From Pomphorhynchus laevis (lineage: Eukaryota; Acanthocephala; Palaeacanthocephala; Echinorhynchida; Pomphorhynchidae), in NCBI GenBank assembly GCA_012934845.2, contig WNNJ02001070.1, positions 124,001-188,000 of the forward strand: DNA of 64,000 bases, read 5' to 3'. This document shows, in pieces, positions 34,650-46,339 of this stretch. Every line of letters starts with the position of its first letter. Positions within the stretch are counted from its first letter, which is position 1. The translations under genes and the position numbers were made by a program. Below the pieces are notes generated by a model. The model was not told the DNA's origin and made no database searches. It saw nothing but the letters and a program-made list of their open reading frames with translations.

Positions 34650-37472
34650 CATGAATAATCTGCACTTTTTATTTTTACATGTTTCGGACTACTGTTCTTT
34701 ATCAAAAACACTACAACAAAAATACATTGTACATCTGTGAATATTTATAAGAAAATTCTGGAAGAATCTAGCTGCACAATACAACGATATGACGTCACTA
34801 CGATTTTAGTAGCGACAAGTCAGATTTTGCTTTTGAACCTACCAGTGTATCCATAAGTTGCTAGTAGAAAACAGCTCTTTTTCTTTTATTTTAGTATCAT
34901 CCTTTAGCTGGTTTTCGATAACTGTTATAAAGAAATTCTGAGTTTTATTTATTAATATATGCTCTACCGCCATTCATTTTCCCGGTTTGTATTTCAGAGC
35001 GTCGGAGATTGCTTCTTCTACTCATTGCGAGCCTAGTTTCACCGACATATTGGACTCCATATGTTTTGCAGGTCAGGACGTAAACGAGTCCACTTGTTTT
35101 GCAGTTATTAATCCCTTTTACTGCGTATTTAGATTTCGTCGTTGAGCTGTAAAAATATTCTCTTGAGTCCATATCACTGCAACATTTGCAATGTCTGTCG
35201 GCACAAGAAGTTGGCATCCTGGAAATCTGATTATCTGTCATTAATCTGGAACTACTTACTATGAACCGAAGTTTTTGAGGCACTTTAAAAAAGATATTAA
35301 GATTAGATGGTATTCTAAACAAATGTTCTTGGCCTCAGTAATGGTCAATTATATATCTCTTTAATGTTGTCTGAATTTTTGATGCCATTAAAATACGATA
35401 ACTTTTATGTCAGTTTTGGTCACTCTCGGCTCACCTTTCAGTATGTCTTCTCTTAATACGTTTAAATATCTTTTAGCAGAATTTTCTACTTGAGTAAAGC
35501 TATAGCCTCGTGCCATCAAATCTTTACGTAATTGTACGTATGTTTCAAGAAAATCTACGTGTCGAGAACAAATATTCATTGCTCTCATCACTTCATTTGC
35601 AATCATATTCCGCTTTACGTAGGCTGGGTGCTTACTCGATGCGTACAGGTATACAGGTTTCCAAGTAGATTTCCGATGGATCCGCGTGCGTTAGGAGTTA
35701 TCAATTACAAATATTTGTACTCCAATAAATGACACCGTTTTACTGGAACATTCTTCTATAGTAAATTTTAGAGACCCTACGCTATTCAGATACTTTACAA
35801 ATACGTTGAGTTCTTCAGCTGAATGTTTCCACACTATCAGTTCATGATCAATATATCCGAGATAGTGAAGTGGCTTCAACAAGCTTGTGTTTATACATCT
35901 CTACTCAATAGATGCTACGTACAAAATAGCAAACGATGGTCCGACAGGGTTACCCATTGCACATCCAACCATCTACATAAAGACTTTTCCGTTAAAGTTA
36001 AAGAGGTTATTCTGTAAGACTGCTTTTAACATCTCTTTTATCAAATCAACAATGTTGTCGTCGTAATCATAGTTTGTCAAAAACTCTGACACAGCTTGAA
36101 TTCCATCGCCCAGCGGAATGGAAGTGTATAATGACTCAACGTCAAGTGTAACTAGTAAGCAATTTTTATCCCCCCAACAGGTTCGTCATTTTTTTATTAA
36201 ACGTATTAAAGAGTCCACATCAGGTAAATACGAACGCACTTTTAAGAGAGCCGGTATCAGCAGCTAAGACTGTTTTTAACATCTCTTTTATCAAATCAAC
36301 AATGTTGTCGTCGTAATCATAGTTTGTCAAAAACTCTGACACAGCTTGAATTCCATCGCCCAGCGGAATGGAAGTGTATAATGACTTAACGTCAAGTGTA
36401 ACTAGTAAGCAATTTTTATCCCCCCAACAGGTTCGTCATTTTTTTATTAAACGTATTAAAGAGTCCACATCAGGTAAATACGAACGCACTTTTAAGAGAG
36501 CCGGTATCAGCAGCTCATTCAGGTATTTGGATAATTGCTTGGTGAGTGTATTTACGTTTCTGATAATTGGACATTCGGGGCAAGGGGTTATTGCTTTATG
36601 CGTTTTGGGTAACATAAAATGTTCCTTCCGTTGTTGCTGCTGCAGGCGTTAATTTTGTCCTAATTGTATCATTTAGATCAAGTGTCTGTATACAACTGAT
36701 CACATTATCGCGTGCAATGTTGATGTAATCTGTGCTAACTTTTTATAAGAATCAGAACTAAATTGACGAGTTGCCTCAGTAATGTAATCATTGTTATCCC
36801 AGACAACAGTTTCTTTATTTTTAAGCTTTTCGTATCACAATGCTTTTATCATTTCTAAAACTTCTCAAAGTTGAAATCAATTTGATCTCAGATTTTGTTA
36901 GTCTTGTGGCATTCAGAAACATTTCAATGTATTTCGTGATGGCGGTATAGCAGGCAAAAATCTTTCTAGTATCTGATGCAAATGACTCACTGGCTAGAAA
37001 ATCCATTCTCTGAGTTCTTTGAACTCGTTATATAAGGTTAAAACGTTGGAAATTCATCAGTTGTCGTATAAAGTCTAAACCTAAACCAAAGCATTTACCT
37101 CTGTTGCGCTCAGATCGCGTTTAGAAATATTGGTAACGAAAGCAGAATTGTCAATCCAGCGACGTCGTCGATTAACAAATCATCTATTTGCCACATAACT
37201 CATCGCTTTAAATTCTTTAGTTTAAATTTCTTTAGTTTTTTCGCTGCTAGATAATTTTAATACACTACATCTATTTCTTGGCGCATTGTGTTGTATATGT
37301 AAGTCCAATGATCATGCAATAAACAAACAAGATTCATTTCTGTCTGTTTAATAAAACGTTGCCATTTATTTTTCAATGAAGCTGCATGTTCATTAGACAT
37401 TTGATGAATACAAATTTCAAAGGTTTTTAATAGTCGCAGTCCTTTCGGTTTATGTTGATATTCGATGTACAC
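34650..37472 (-). mobile_element. PLE family 2 with GIY-YIG endonuclease, in MTIF2 intron
   Basis: A Penelope-like retroelement on the minus strand (same sense as MTIF2). N-terminal region 37,257-37,472 includes PKGLRLLKTF, a conserved PLE start block. Next come KSIVIRKA (36,821-36,840) and VVWDNNDYITEATRQF (about 36,770-36,820) at the N-terminal edge of the RT. The RT core lies at about 35,690-36,650, with the catalytic YIDD replaced by YIDH at 35,840-35,860. The linker CADRHCKCCSDM and GIY-YIG nuclease (GLVYVLTCKTYGVQYVGETR) lie at 34,945-35,322. The C-terminal end of the nuclease is missing. It is interrupted by several frame changes and a 250-bp tandem duplication. Confidence 0.88.
36016..36515. 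repeat. Near-perfect 250-bp tandem duplication within PLE 2
   Basis: 36,016-36,265 and 36,266-36,515 are direct tandem copies differing at only about two positions. They begin AAGACTG and end GTATCAGCAGCT. The duplicated segment encodes part of the PLE RT (minus strand), so the RT has an internal duplication. The near-identity makes it far younger than the element, or an assembly artefact. Confidence 0.95.
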
Positions 37473-37609
37473 CTGTATAAATTGTATATATAAATATATA
37501 AATTTTATACAAATATATACAATTTATATATATAATTGTACATATATACTGAATAACACGAATAACACGCTTATTCGTGTTATTGCTACTGATATTCGTG
37601 TTACTACGT
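37473..37609. repeat. TATA-rich and ATTCGTGTTA repeats
   Basis: Imperfect repeats of AATATATAAATT type (37,480-37,550) are followed by repeats of AATAACACG / TTATTCGTGTTA (37,551-37,609), leading into the hairpin and (TA)n tract. Confidence 0.6.
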
Positions 37610-37659
37610 GTTATTGCTACTTTTATTCGTGCTACCTCACGAATAAAAGTAGCAATAAC
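37610..37659. repeat. 22-bp perfect hairpin
   Basis: GTTATTGCTACTTTTATTCG plus TG at 37,610-37,631 is the exact reverse complement of 37,638-37,659, with a 6-base loop (CTACCT). Located 45 bp before a long (TA)n run. Confidence 0.95.
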
Positions 37660-37696
37660 TAATATATATCTTAACTATATATATTAGTTATAATAT

Positions 37697-37703
<7 letters not shown>

Positions 37704-37787
<84 letters not shown>
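37704..37787. repeat. (TA)n microsatellite, about 42 repeats
   Basis: Uninterrupted alternating AT of 84 bp. Intronic; prone to length variation and cruciform extrusion. Confidence 0.98.
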
Positions 37788-37788
<1 letters not shown>

Positions 37789-38092
37789 CAGATATATATG
37801 TGTGTTTAGATAAACCTGAAACTGCAATTATGTCGATAAATATTTGGTACAAACGTTACTATAATACGAATTTTATTTAGTTCTTACTGTCTATTGAAGA
37901 ACAATTATAATATATTGTATGTGTTAAAACACATTACATTATGATGTGTATACAAATAAGCGTGTTATTCAGTAGTCGATATCGTGCTCTATTAGAATTA
38001 TGAATGCTAGCATTACTATTATTAATTATTTAATAGCAATTAATAATAATTTATAATTAATTATTTCTAGTAATTAATAGGAACACGCTTAC

Positions 38093-38257
38093 CTATGATT
38101 TCTTCAAAATCTTCATAAGGGGCACGAAAATTTATTTCAGTTTTAATGTCATTAATTAAATGGTAAATAATACGATGACATTTAATTTGGCAATCAATAG
38201 ACTTCTGTAATGACTCTAATTGACTAGGTAGGCTGACATTAAAGCAGTATAAAACGC
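38093..38257 (-). CDS. MTIF2: MTIF2 exon, domain III end and linker helix
   Basis: Encodes GVLYCFNVSLP followed by CQIKCHRIIYHLINDIKTEI. FNV closes the beta-sheet of IF-2 domain III, and the 'K-H-IIY-L--D' helix links to the C-terminal domain. Two in-frame acceptors exist (TTTTAG at about 38,287 and GATTTAG at 38,260). I chose the downstream one because it gives exactly the residue spacing of bacterial and mitochondrial IF-2 between SDI and FNV; the upstream one would add ten residues. Donor ATAG|GTAAGC. Confidence 0.9.
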
Positions 38258-38993
38258 CTAAATCAGATAATACAATGAATATATCTAAAATAAAAATATT
38301 TGATTTGGATTAGTTTTGAATAAAAATGTGTGCTCAGCGCTGGAAGAATTTAAATGAGAAATTGGAATTTAAAGCATTCATAGTTTACTAATATAGTAGG
38401 TGAAATATAAAATACAATATGTTGCTATATTATAGGATATATAAATCTTACAATATAATAAGCAGGTTCGGAATATTACATGTTATGATTCTTTAAGGCA
38501 ATTAAATCATGGTAACACTGTAAGGTAAATACATTTAACTACAATACTGTCATGTTACGAGTATACATATATACCCGAAAGGTGTATATTTAGGTATACA
38601 TACACTGACATACATTTAGTTTACTTACAAGGGTTAATTATAAATAAAAACGAAAAGAGTGTAACTTAAAGGTAAAGATTCAATTAGCATATTCAATTAG
38701 GACGCAATCGATCATGACAAAGTAAAAGTTGTTTATACTAAGAACAAGACTCTGATATAAATCGTTCTAATAAACACGTACAACATTTATTAAAATAAAT
38801 AATTAACGCTATTATTTTCCTAACTCATTTATAAGGACAACCGCACATATATCATTAACGATTGGTTATTACATTAAATACTAAATGTCAAACTTAAATT
38901 AAAAAAAAATAAACTAATTTGAGCTTGTAACTAAAATAAATTAAGAAAAGCAACATTAACATCAAAACAAACATTTTGTAATTCAAAATGTAC

Positions 38994-39134
38994 CTTTGCT
39001 ATCTGCAGTATTTTGAATGTCACTCTGTGTGACATTTCCAATGCCAAAATTGATTACATTCAATCCAACCTTGGCGTTTTCAGGATATGTTCCGAGAACA
39101 TCAAGAATAGCTTCAATTGATCCATCGCTATCGG
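38994..39134 (-). CDS. MTIF2: MTIF2 exon, domain III
   Basis: Encodes DSDGSIEAILDVLGTY, the conserved 'D-DGS-EAI' start of IF-2 domain III, and NVINFGIGNVTQSDI, matching the 'VHFGVGDVSANDV' strand of human MTIF2. Acceptor GTTTATTTAG, donor AAAG|GTACAT. Phase fits both neighbours. The flanking introns are 736 and 1,153 bp without large insertions. Confidence 0.93.
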
Positions 39135-40287
39135 CTAAATAAACAGAATGGTGTCGTTAAATTAGTTGAAAATCCGCATTTTAAAAAACCGATTACGACA
39201 CAAAACATATTTTAATTAGCAGCTATATTTATTAAATATACCAGGGATATATTTTAGTACTTAACATTATGACTACTCTGTCTTATCAATGCATTTATTT
39301 CAAGATAAATAAACGCATGTAAGAAATTAATATGTAATCACTAATCTACACACCTTTAAATACATACCACACTGTATTTTAAGTATTTCAATGTATTCAA
39401 TTATATTTGTGATATGTACATATCACAATAAAATTAAAGCAATTCATTTAATTTAAAGTAGAAATTATATTTTGAGATCATGAGTCATACTGAATCTTTG
39501 TATTTTAAAAATTTGCATATATCTGTTCAGATTTAATTCTTGTAAATTTATTTCAATTGGAATTTAAAAAATTGATAATGTTCGATTGCAGGAATATCAA
39601 TACGACATTATCATACTATTTGCATGATGTGGCAGCCACGAAAGAATCGACAAAACTATAACATAATTAGTTACCGTTTCGTCATTATTTTGACTCATCA
39701 GTGCAAGGTATCTACCACTACTAAATGCAGAGGAAGACCGGCAGACGGAACGAATATGTCAAAACAGAAAAATGCCCACGAAATCTCTTATTTTCTCGTA
39801 AAATACAAATAAGTTGACATATGACTACTTTGACAGATCAATAAATAAGAGTACTTATACATATAAACAGGAGATATATAACTTGTTCTTGTATATACGC
39901 TTAAGATAACTTATCAGATTAAGACTCAGATGATTAGCGTTTTATATGAATAGGTAAAAGTTATTATGTCAAATATTCCGTTAATTTTTTTCAATATTTA
40001 AATTGTAGTTAGAACAGTAATACTACCTTAAAAATTAGATATACAATAGTATATTTATTGTTTTCTAAACATTAAGACGAAACATTTAGGAATTGTTCTG
40101 AATTTGATTAATAATTAATAATCAAAATTGTAAAATTGGAAATAAATAATTGATTTAAATGTGAAATACAAATTATAATTTGATCATCAGCAATAACACA
40201 AGTAATTAACACGTACTAATATTACATGCTTGTTATTTTTAATTTAAAATTTATACACGTTTAAATTTGGAAGCAAAACGAAACAAC

Positions 40288-40403
40288 CTTTCAATAGAAT
40301 ATTTAATACAGGCCGATTTTCATTTTGAATCGCAATTTGATTGGGACCAGATCTCTGCTTTCGAAAAATCATTCCAGATTTTCGCTTATATTCCAAAAGC
40401 TTT
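40288..40403 (-). CDS. MTIF2: MTIF2 exon, linker before domain III
   Basis: Encodes a basic stretch (LLEYKRKSG, FRKQRSGPN) and NRPVLNILLKG, which matches the 'NVLSVIIKGDVDGS' entry to domain III. Separated from the upstream exon by a 53-bp intron (40,404-40,456) with GT-AG ends. Joining gives RIAYR-KLLEYKR in frame. Confidence 0.9.
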
Positions 40404-40456
40404 CTAAACAAGGTTTGTTACCATATTAAAATGATACATTGAATTTTGTAGATAAC

Positions 40457-40569
40457 CTGTAAGCGATTCGTTCGGCTGCTCGCTGCATTTCGATAGTATG
40501 CATAGAATTTGTGATCTTCGCTTCTTTGGCGATTTGGAGTTTTTGCTCCACAATTTTTTTCGCTACGCG
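40457..40569 (-). CDS. MTIF2: MTIF2 exon, long helical linker
   Basis: Encodes RVAKKIVEQKLQIAKEAKIT and EMQRAAERIAYR, a charged helix equivalent to the 'AREVVDWRKYEQEQEK' segment of vertebrate MTIF2 after domain II. Acceptor GTTTGTTTAG, donor ACAG|GTTATC. Phase 0 with the exon at 42,528. Confidence 0.88.
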
Positions 40570-40599
40570 CTAAACAAACGCCAGACAAGTTTAATTAGC

Positions 40600-42500
40600 C
40601 GTATTTTAATTGTCATAAAAAAATTAATTAGCAAGTGCATATGAATACAACGAAGACATATAAAATTTGATTACATTATCATTTCATTAAAACACCATTC
40701 GGAATAACGATGCGCAGCAAATGAATTGATCAAATTCAAGGTTCAAAAATAAATATTTCCTTAAAAGCAGCACTTTTAATTAAAATACTGTTTAAGGATT
40801 GTATCTTTAATATAAATAAACTATATTTCAAACGTTTGTTAATAAAAAATAAATATATTTTTAATATTTAAAATAATATTTAATAATTTAATATTCTAAA
40901 AATTAAGTAATATATAAAATATAACATATTACTAAGAATTAAAATCTGTTGTCTTTAGTATTGACTGTTATATTAAAATGTTTCGCAAATGCGTTTTGTC
41001 CCAACTCACATATGCGATCAAATACAAACTAATAATGCATTTCTTTGAGTAATACTTTGATCTTTCAAAAACAGTTTATTTACTACCTGTTCAATAAAAA
41101 CATTAATTAATAATTTAAATTTACTGTTTTAAATAAAAAATAAATTTAATGTTTTAAATAAATCCTCGATAAATCCACGTCTAAAAACAACAATCTATCA
41201 TTTGATGATCTTTAGTAAATTTCTAAGCACAAAGTAAGTAACATTGTTTAATTCAGAAAATTCCTTAAAGCAATATTTCGAAAGCGCCGGCTATCATCTT
41301 TGAGAAATAAAAAAAAACAGGTTCACATGTACATACTAACCAGAATCGATAACATTTTTACCCAAATAATACAAAATATTCAAACAACATGTAATAGGAA
41401 AATATCAAAGAACTAGAAAATATAAATATAAAACCATTGAAAAATAACAGTATATTTGTATTGCATGAAACAAAAAAAATAGCAAATGCATATCAGAGGA
41501 GAGTAAAATTGAAATAGTCCGACTTATTTTCCGTATGAAAAACTATTATAGTGCGGTATATGATATATGAGGAATGTATATTATCATTTAGAAGGCAGGG
41601 AAGTATCAATATTTTTAAATCAAAGTTCGTTAAAATGTTTTAGTTGACCTGATATCGTTATCATTTGTTTGAAAAAATCTTATCACAAATTTCTTTTTAA
41701 ATTGAAGTCTTGTTAACGATAATTTACACAAAAATGAGTGGCTAATTTAAAAGATTCAGAAACTGCAAATGTATATTTATGCTCCAAATCATCAAGTGGC
41801 TCCGAATAAGGCTGTAGAAAAAAAATAAAGTAATTTGCTTGATAAAAATTTGTCCAAAGAAATAAATTTTTCACATTGCCTTTTAGCCTGATGGTGATAA
41901 CAGCTTGTAAAAGGTTCGTTTCGTGAATGCATTTTAATGAAAAAATGCATGACTTATTCGCATTGTACAAATAGGTAGCTTACTTTTTGACATATATTTT
42001 ATAATATTATAGTTACAGGTAAAGAATTATCTGAGCTGGATCAAAGAAAAGAGGAATTTTTTCGATATTTCGCTAGACTTTGTTAGCATCTTCAGAAAGT
42101 AATTTTCTGAAGATTCCGCTCTGATTCCTCTTTTCTTTGATTCAGCTCCAAAAATTATTTATCAATAATGGATCATTATTAACTATTTAAAATTATAGTT
42201 ACAGGTGTTCACTGAAAAGTCAAAGGAGTATCCACTATAAAAAGCTTCATCAAATGCTTATTTAGTTCGATAATTTGATGTCAGTTAATTATTCGATAAT
42301 TCTTATTTAGTTAGATAGTTCGATAAGTTTATTAGTTCAAATACTAACTTGCAATTTGACAGCTTACATTTGTTCATTTCGTTTTAAATCTCTGATATGA
42401 TCCGATTAAATTAATCTACATTTATTTGCAAACAAGAAAATGTTAGATTTTAAGATTAATTTAAATATAGCATTAAGGGCATATTGTATTTTATTCTACA
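40600..42500. other. MTIF2 intron, AT-rich
   Basis: No gene or named repeat. An imperfect inverted repeat lies at 42,020-42,150, where AATCAGAGCGGAATCTTCAG-type sequence pairs with CAGAAAGTAATTTTCTGAAG and AAGAGGAATT occurs on both strands. Confidence 0.4.
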
Positions 42501-42527
42501 AAGTAAAACATAGCATATAGAGCATAC

Positions 42528-42653
42528 CTCATCAGATACTTGTAAAAATGTTACTCCTGCTGGTGGACTTGATTTCCATCCAAATACAACAACAGGCTCT
42601 GAAAGTGATGCACTTTTGCAGGCTATTCCGTCGTCAGTACAAATACTTCGAAC
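42528..42653 (-). CDS. MTIF2: MTIF2 exon, domain II end
   Basis: Exactly 42 codons: VRSICTDDGIACKSASLSEP, then VVVFGWKSSPPAGVTFLQVS and DE. It corresponds to '[20 protein letters not shown]' and '[20 protein letters not shown]' of human MTIF2, the second half of the EF-Tu-like domain II. Bounded by a 56-bp intron upstream and donor GAG|GTATGC downstream. Confidence 0.93.
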
Positions 42654-42709
42654 CTCAAAATTTGTAGAATTTATTCGTTAACAATTGTAGACTTGATTTC
42701 GACAAATAC
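42654..42709 (-). other. 56-bp MTIF2 intron
   Basis: GTATTTG...TTTTGAG, phase 0. Removing it turns an otherwise stop-containing frame into the conserved AR-VRSICTDD junction, which is how it was recognised. Confidence 0.88.
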
Positions 42710-42788
42710 TCGAGCTCTTGTTTGGTCAGCAACGATATGTTGACCAACTGATAACGAACCGCTTTGCACTATTACCGTGGCTGCAGGA
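42710..42788 (-). CDS. MTIF2: MTIF2 exon, domain II start
   Basis: Encodes PAATVIVQSGSLSVGQHIVA and DQTRAR, equal to '[29 protein letters not shown]', the beginning of domain II just after the GTPase core. Acceptor CTCATTTAG. The exon that should precede it, ending in an 'ES--D-GRG' segment, was not found within the window. Confidence 0.9.
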
Positions 42789-43097
42789 CTAAATGAGATA
42801 TAACTGTGATACAATAGCCAAATTGCAAATTAGTAGGCAAACGTCATTGTGTAAATATTTGAGAATAATCCTATAACTTTTAATCGATAAAAATCATTCA
42901 CCATGTCCCACAATCATTTAATTCGCACAAAACAAATTGTGACACGAAAACAAATCAACGAAAATATGACATGTTTTAATTTATAATAGAAGTCAAAGTT
43001 TGATCAGTAATCAGCTAACCTCAACAAAAAACTATTAACTATTATTGATGCTGGTTAATTTAAATTAAAAGTGTCAATTATATTATTGAAAGAAAAA

Positions 43098-43493
43098 GAC
43101 ATCCGTCGACAGAACATTATTGTTGTTAAAACCAATATTTCGGTTTCCAATCGAAACCATTTTCAAGGTAATCTACAAAGTAAAAACAAAACACATTAGC
43201 AATTTATACAATGTACAGGGTATTTTAAGTGAGCAAAGTATGACCATCGTTGCCGTTCATTGTTGGGTTTTTTGTCTAATTAACATTAATTCTTTTATTT
43301 TTCGCAGCATGGATACTCGAAATTTATAGTGTCCAGTTCTAATTACGTGGTCAGCAACATGAGAATTAGCCGTTGTTGGCTTGGTTTCTACGCGAAAATG
43401 GTTTTGCTTGGAAATCAAAATATTAGTTTTAACAACAATAATGTTCTGTCGGAGGATGCCTTTTCTTCTTTCAACAATAATGTGGACCGTCAT
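43098..43493. mobile_element. PLE family 4 scrap: inverted pair of coding pieces
   Basis: The minus frame 43,257-43,493 reads RQNIIVVKTNILISKQNHF and then SHVADHVIRTGHYKF, the pattern of a GIY-YIG C-terminus. An inverted copy of the first part lies on the plus strand at 43,098-43,165 (RRQNIIVVKTNISVSNRNHF). The two arms (43,098-43,165 and 43,393-43,459) are about 80 % identical reverse complements. Confidence 0.55.
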
Positions 43494-43650
43494 CCTCGAC
43501 TCTCTTTCAAATTTATCGAAACAAACTATGCTAATTATATATTTTTACATTGCGCATTTATATTATTTTACATAGTGATTTGTAATATAACTATTACGGT
43601 AGCGATATTGTATTAGTTTTAGATTAACAGCTTCATATTAATTGGTTTAG

Positions 43651-44062
43651 ATTGTAATATTTTTAGATTATAACAGTTGTAGATTATAATAGTTTTAGAT
43701 TATAATAGTTTTAGATTGTAATAGTTTTAGATTATAATAGTTTTAGATTATAATAGTTTTAGATTGTAATAATTTTAGATTATAATAGTTTTAGATTGTA
43801 ATAGTTTCAGATTATAATAGTTTTAGATTGTAATAGTTTTATATTGTAATAGTTTTAGATTGTAATAGTTTTAGATTATAATAGTTTTAGATTGTAATAG
43901 TTTTAGATTATAATAGTTTTAGATTGTAATGGTTTTAGATTGTAATAGTTTTAGATTGTAATAGTTTTAGATTATAATAGTTTTAGATTGTAATAGTTTT
44001 AGATTATAATAGTTTTAGATTGTAATGGTTTTAGATTGTAATGGTTTTAGATTGTAATAGTT
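43651..44062. repeat. 16-bp minisatellite TTTTAGATTRTAATAG, about 25 copies
   Basis: A tandem array of a 16-base unit alternating between ATTATAAT and ATTGTAAT versions, with few other changes. The A/G alternation forms higher-order patterns. Non-coding. Confidence 0.97.
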
Positions 44063-44319
44063 ATAATATATTACGAAATGCGTGATTATGTATTTAGCGA
44101 TCGAAGATACGCTTAACTGTCACAGAATTAGACCTAATTGTTATATTAGGGATATGAAAATGACGAAATCTTATAATATAGTGGACCCTCCTAATGATCT
44201 GTGACAGCTATAACTATATTAATATATTAATTATTATAACTATATTACTTATGTTAAGTGACTTAGTAAATGATGTTTAAATTATTCGGTAAACAACAAA
44301 ACAAATAAAGTGATTTTAA

Positions 44320-45540
44320 ATGATCACTTTAAAAATGGAGGGCGGTCAATCATCAACCTCACGCCTGATTGAAAATCTCGCCTCGACACAGCTGATACAA
44401 TCATCTAGTGAAATGGATCATGCCCGACTACATGCAGTGTCGTGTCCAAAAGCTGGGGCTTGGCTTAGTGCTGTACCAAATGCGGCATCTGGAACGGAAT
44501 TAACACCCCACAGTTCGGTATTCTAGTCCGCATGTGGCTTGGGATTCCTTTACACGAAAAGGATTATAGATGCGGCTGCTGCATGCGCATAGCTGATAAG
44601 AAAGGCATCCCGGATGGATGAGAGGTATTATCCCAGACCTACGTGAACAGCCGGCAGACATCCTATTTTATGGGGACCCTCCCATGCAATCGACTTTGCA
44701 GTCACTCACCCTCAACAAACGGCATACCGTCGCTCAGCTGCTAACGCACAGCTCGCCGCCGCTACATCGTACGCGGCTAATGTTAAAGACCGAAAGTACA
44801 AGAGCAGGGTCGAAGCAGCGGGGTATATATTCTCAGCCACTGTAGTGGAGTCGTTTGGGGGATGGAATGAAGAGGGAAACAAGGTCATCAAACGGGTTGC
44901 AAATAACATGAGCCGGACAAGCGGAGTCAGATACGCCGTGACGATCACGCATTTATACCAGCGCATCTCTATTGCAATAATGAGAGGCAACGCCAAAGCA
45001 ATGTTAGCGTCACTTGACCAGATTCCAATATTGACATTTGATGGTGGACACCAGGAAACATGTGAACCCGGGAAACGCCTCTTCGAGCCAGACTCTTGTG
45101 CTTCGAGCCGAACTCTAGATGTGATGGGACAACAGGTTTGCAAATACAACAACAAGAACAATGCCCCAATGAATGAGTACGACGAAATAATCCCCGTGTC
45201 ATGCAAGACTGAGATAGTGCACCAAATTCCCGATACACTGCCAATAATCCAGGCCAGCCCGATTCCTAACATACAAAATAATGTTCCAGCAACCTTTCCA
45301 AACGATCATGACCATTGAACAGCCGCGTACGACAATTGCGAAGATCGATATCGACAATGTTGATACTTTTCCTGAGCATGAATGATGTGAGTCAGTCAAT
45401 AGTGAACGTTCAGACGATGATGAAGCTCGAAGGAGAATCTTTATTATAAAACGCCGTCAACACTACGATGAGTATAGGAGGGCCAAAGAGTTACTGCAAC
45501 ACTCCCCAACCGCGTCAGCGATGACGTCGTATTGTAACGA
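44320..45540 (+). mobile_element. C-terminal region of an unassigned RT element
   Basis: Plus-strand frames read ARLHAVSCPKAGAWLSAVP (44,427-44,483) and, further on, YKSRVEAAGYIFSATVVESF followed by GGWNEEGNKVIKRV and ITHLYQRISIAIMRGNA (about 44,800-45,005). These blocks are characteristic of the nuclease-like C-terminal part found downstream of an RT in a large invertebrate retroelement group common in cnidarians and molluscs. The RT itself is absent and the frames are broken. The 157-codon frame 44,845-45,318 continues into non-conserved sequence. Confidence 0.6.
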
Positions 45541-45894
45541 ACAATTAATATTTGGGACCCAATTGCGGATAACGCCCAATTTGTAACTTGTAATTTTTTC
45601 AATATTTTCAATATTTTCAATATTTGGATGGACACCAAACGACATATCGGGTATATGCATCTGTGGATCAGAGATGTCTTGCTGTCATGCGTTATCGTGT
45701 CGTAGGGGTGCCTTGTCAATAATTAGACATAACGAGATATGAGATACACTATCTAGATATTTGTCCACTGCATGTAGCTGTGTTGCCTTGGAACCGTGCC
45801 TGTCAGCAGTACCGAATGCTACAACGTTTTGACCAGTACGGCAACTCGCACACCTTAAGCTCGAGCAGATATTGTGTGCAATGGACTTTTTGGA

Positions 45895-46140
45895 ACTAGG
45901 ATGGAGCGAACGTTCATCGACGTTTGTATCTTCAATAATCTTGCACCATCCTATACCATTAAGTCACCATCCGCTGCATTTGAATATCACGAAAGCAGAA
46001 AGCGAGCGAAATACGAAGAACGAATTATTGATATTGAAAATGCATCCTTTTCTCCATTCGTAGTTTCGACCAATGGCGCTATTGGACCGGCAACGTCTGC
46101 TTTGCTGAAGAAATTAAATCAGCTAACTGAGTCTACGTAT
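45895..46140 (+). mobile_element. Second piece of the same RT-element C-terminus
   Basis: The frame 45,874-46,161 reads FIDVCIFNNLAPSYTIK, then YHESRKRAKYEERIIDIENA and SFSPFVVSTNGAIG. This equals the FDVRVFNP-A-SY block and the following helices of the same nuclease-like module. In complete proteins this block precedes the module seen at 44,800; here it follows, so the two are separate fragments or rearranged. Confidence 0.6.
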
Positions 46141-46339
46141 TGTTATATAATTATAAAATAAACAAAACATAATAATGCTAAATCAAAATTTAATAATTAA
46201 ATATTAAAATTAATAATTGTTTTTAGATTTTCTATAATTTAAATCAAGTTAAAAAAATGAAATTTAAAATAAACGTCATTTTTATGAATTGACTAATAAA
46301 TAACAGACGTTGTATCAGAATAAGAATTAGAGGTCATCA

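Noticed and set aside
37257-37472. 71-codon minus frame as an MTIF2 exon
   Set aside because: It lies between two MTIF2 exons, but the peptide (PKGLRLLKTF block) fits the N-terminal region of the Penelope-like element that continues downstream, and the flanking MTIF2 exons already join in phase without it.
43651-44062. CRISPR-like array
   Set aside because: It is a head-to-tail minisatellite without unique spacers, in eukaryotic DNA.
44712-45272. 186-codon minus frame
   Set aside because: Opposite strand of the RT-element C-terminal region, whose conserved blocks are clearly on the plus strand.
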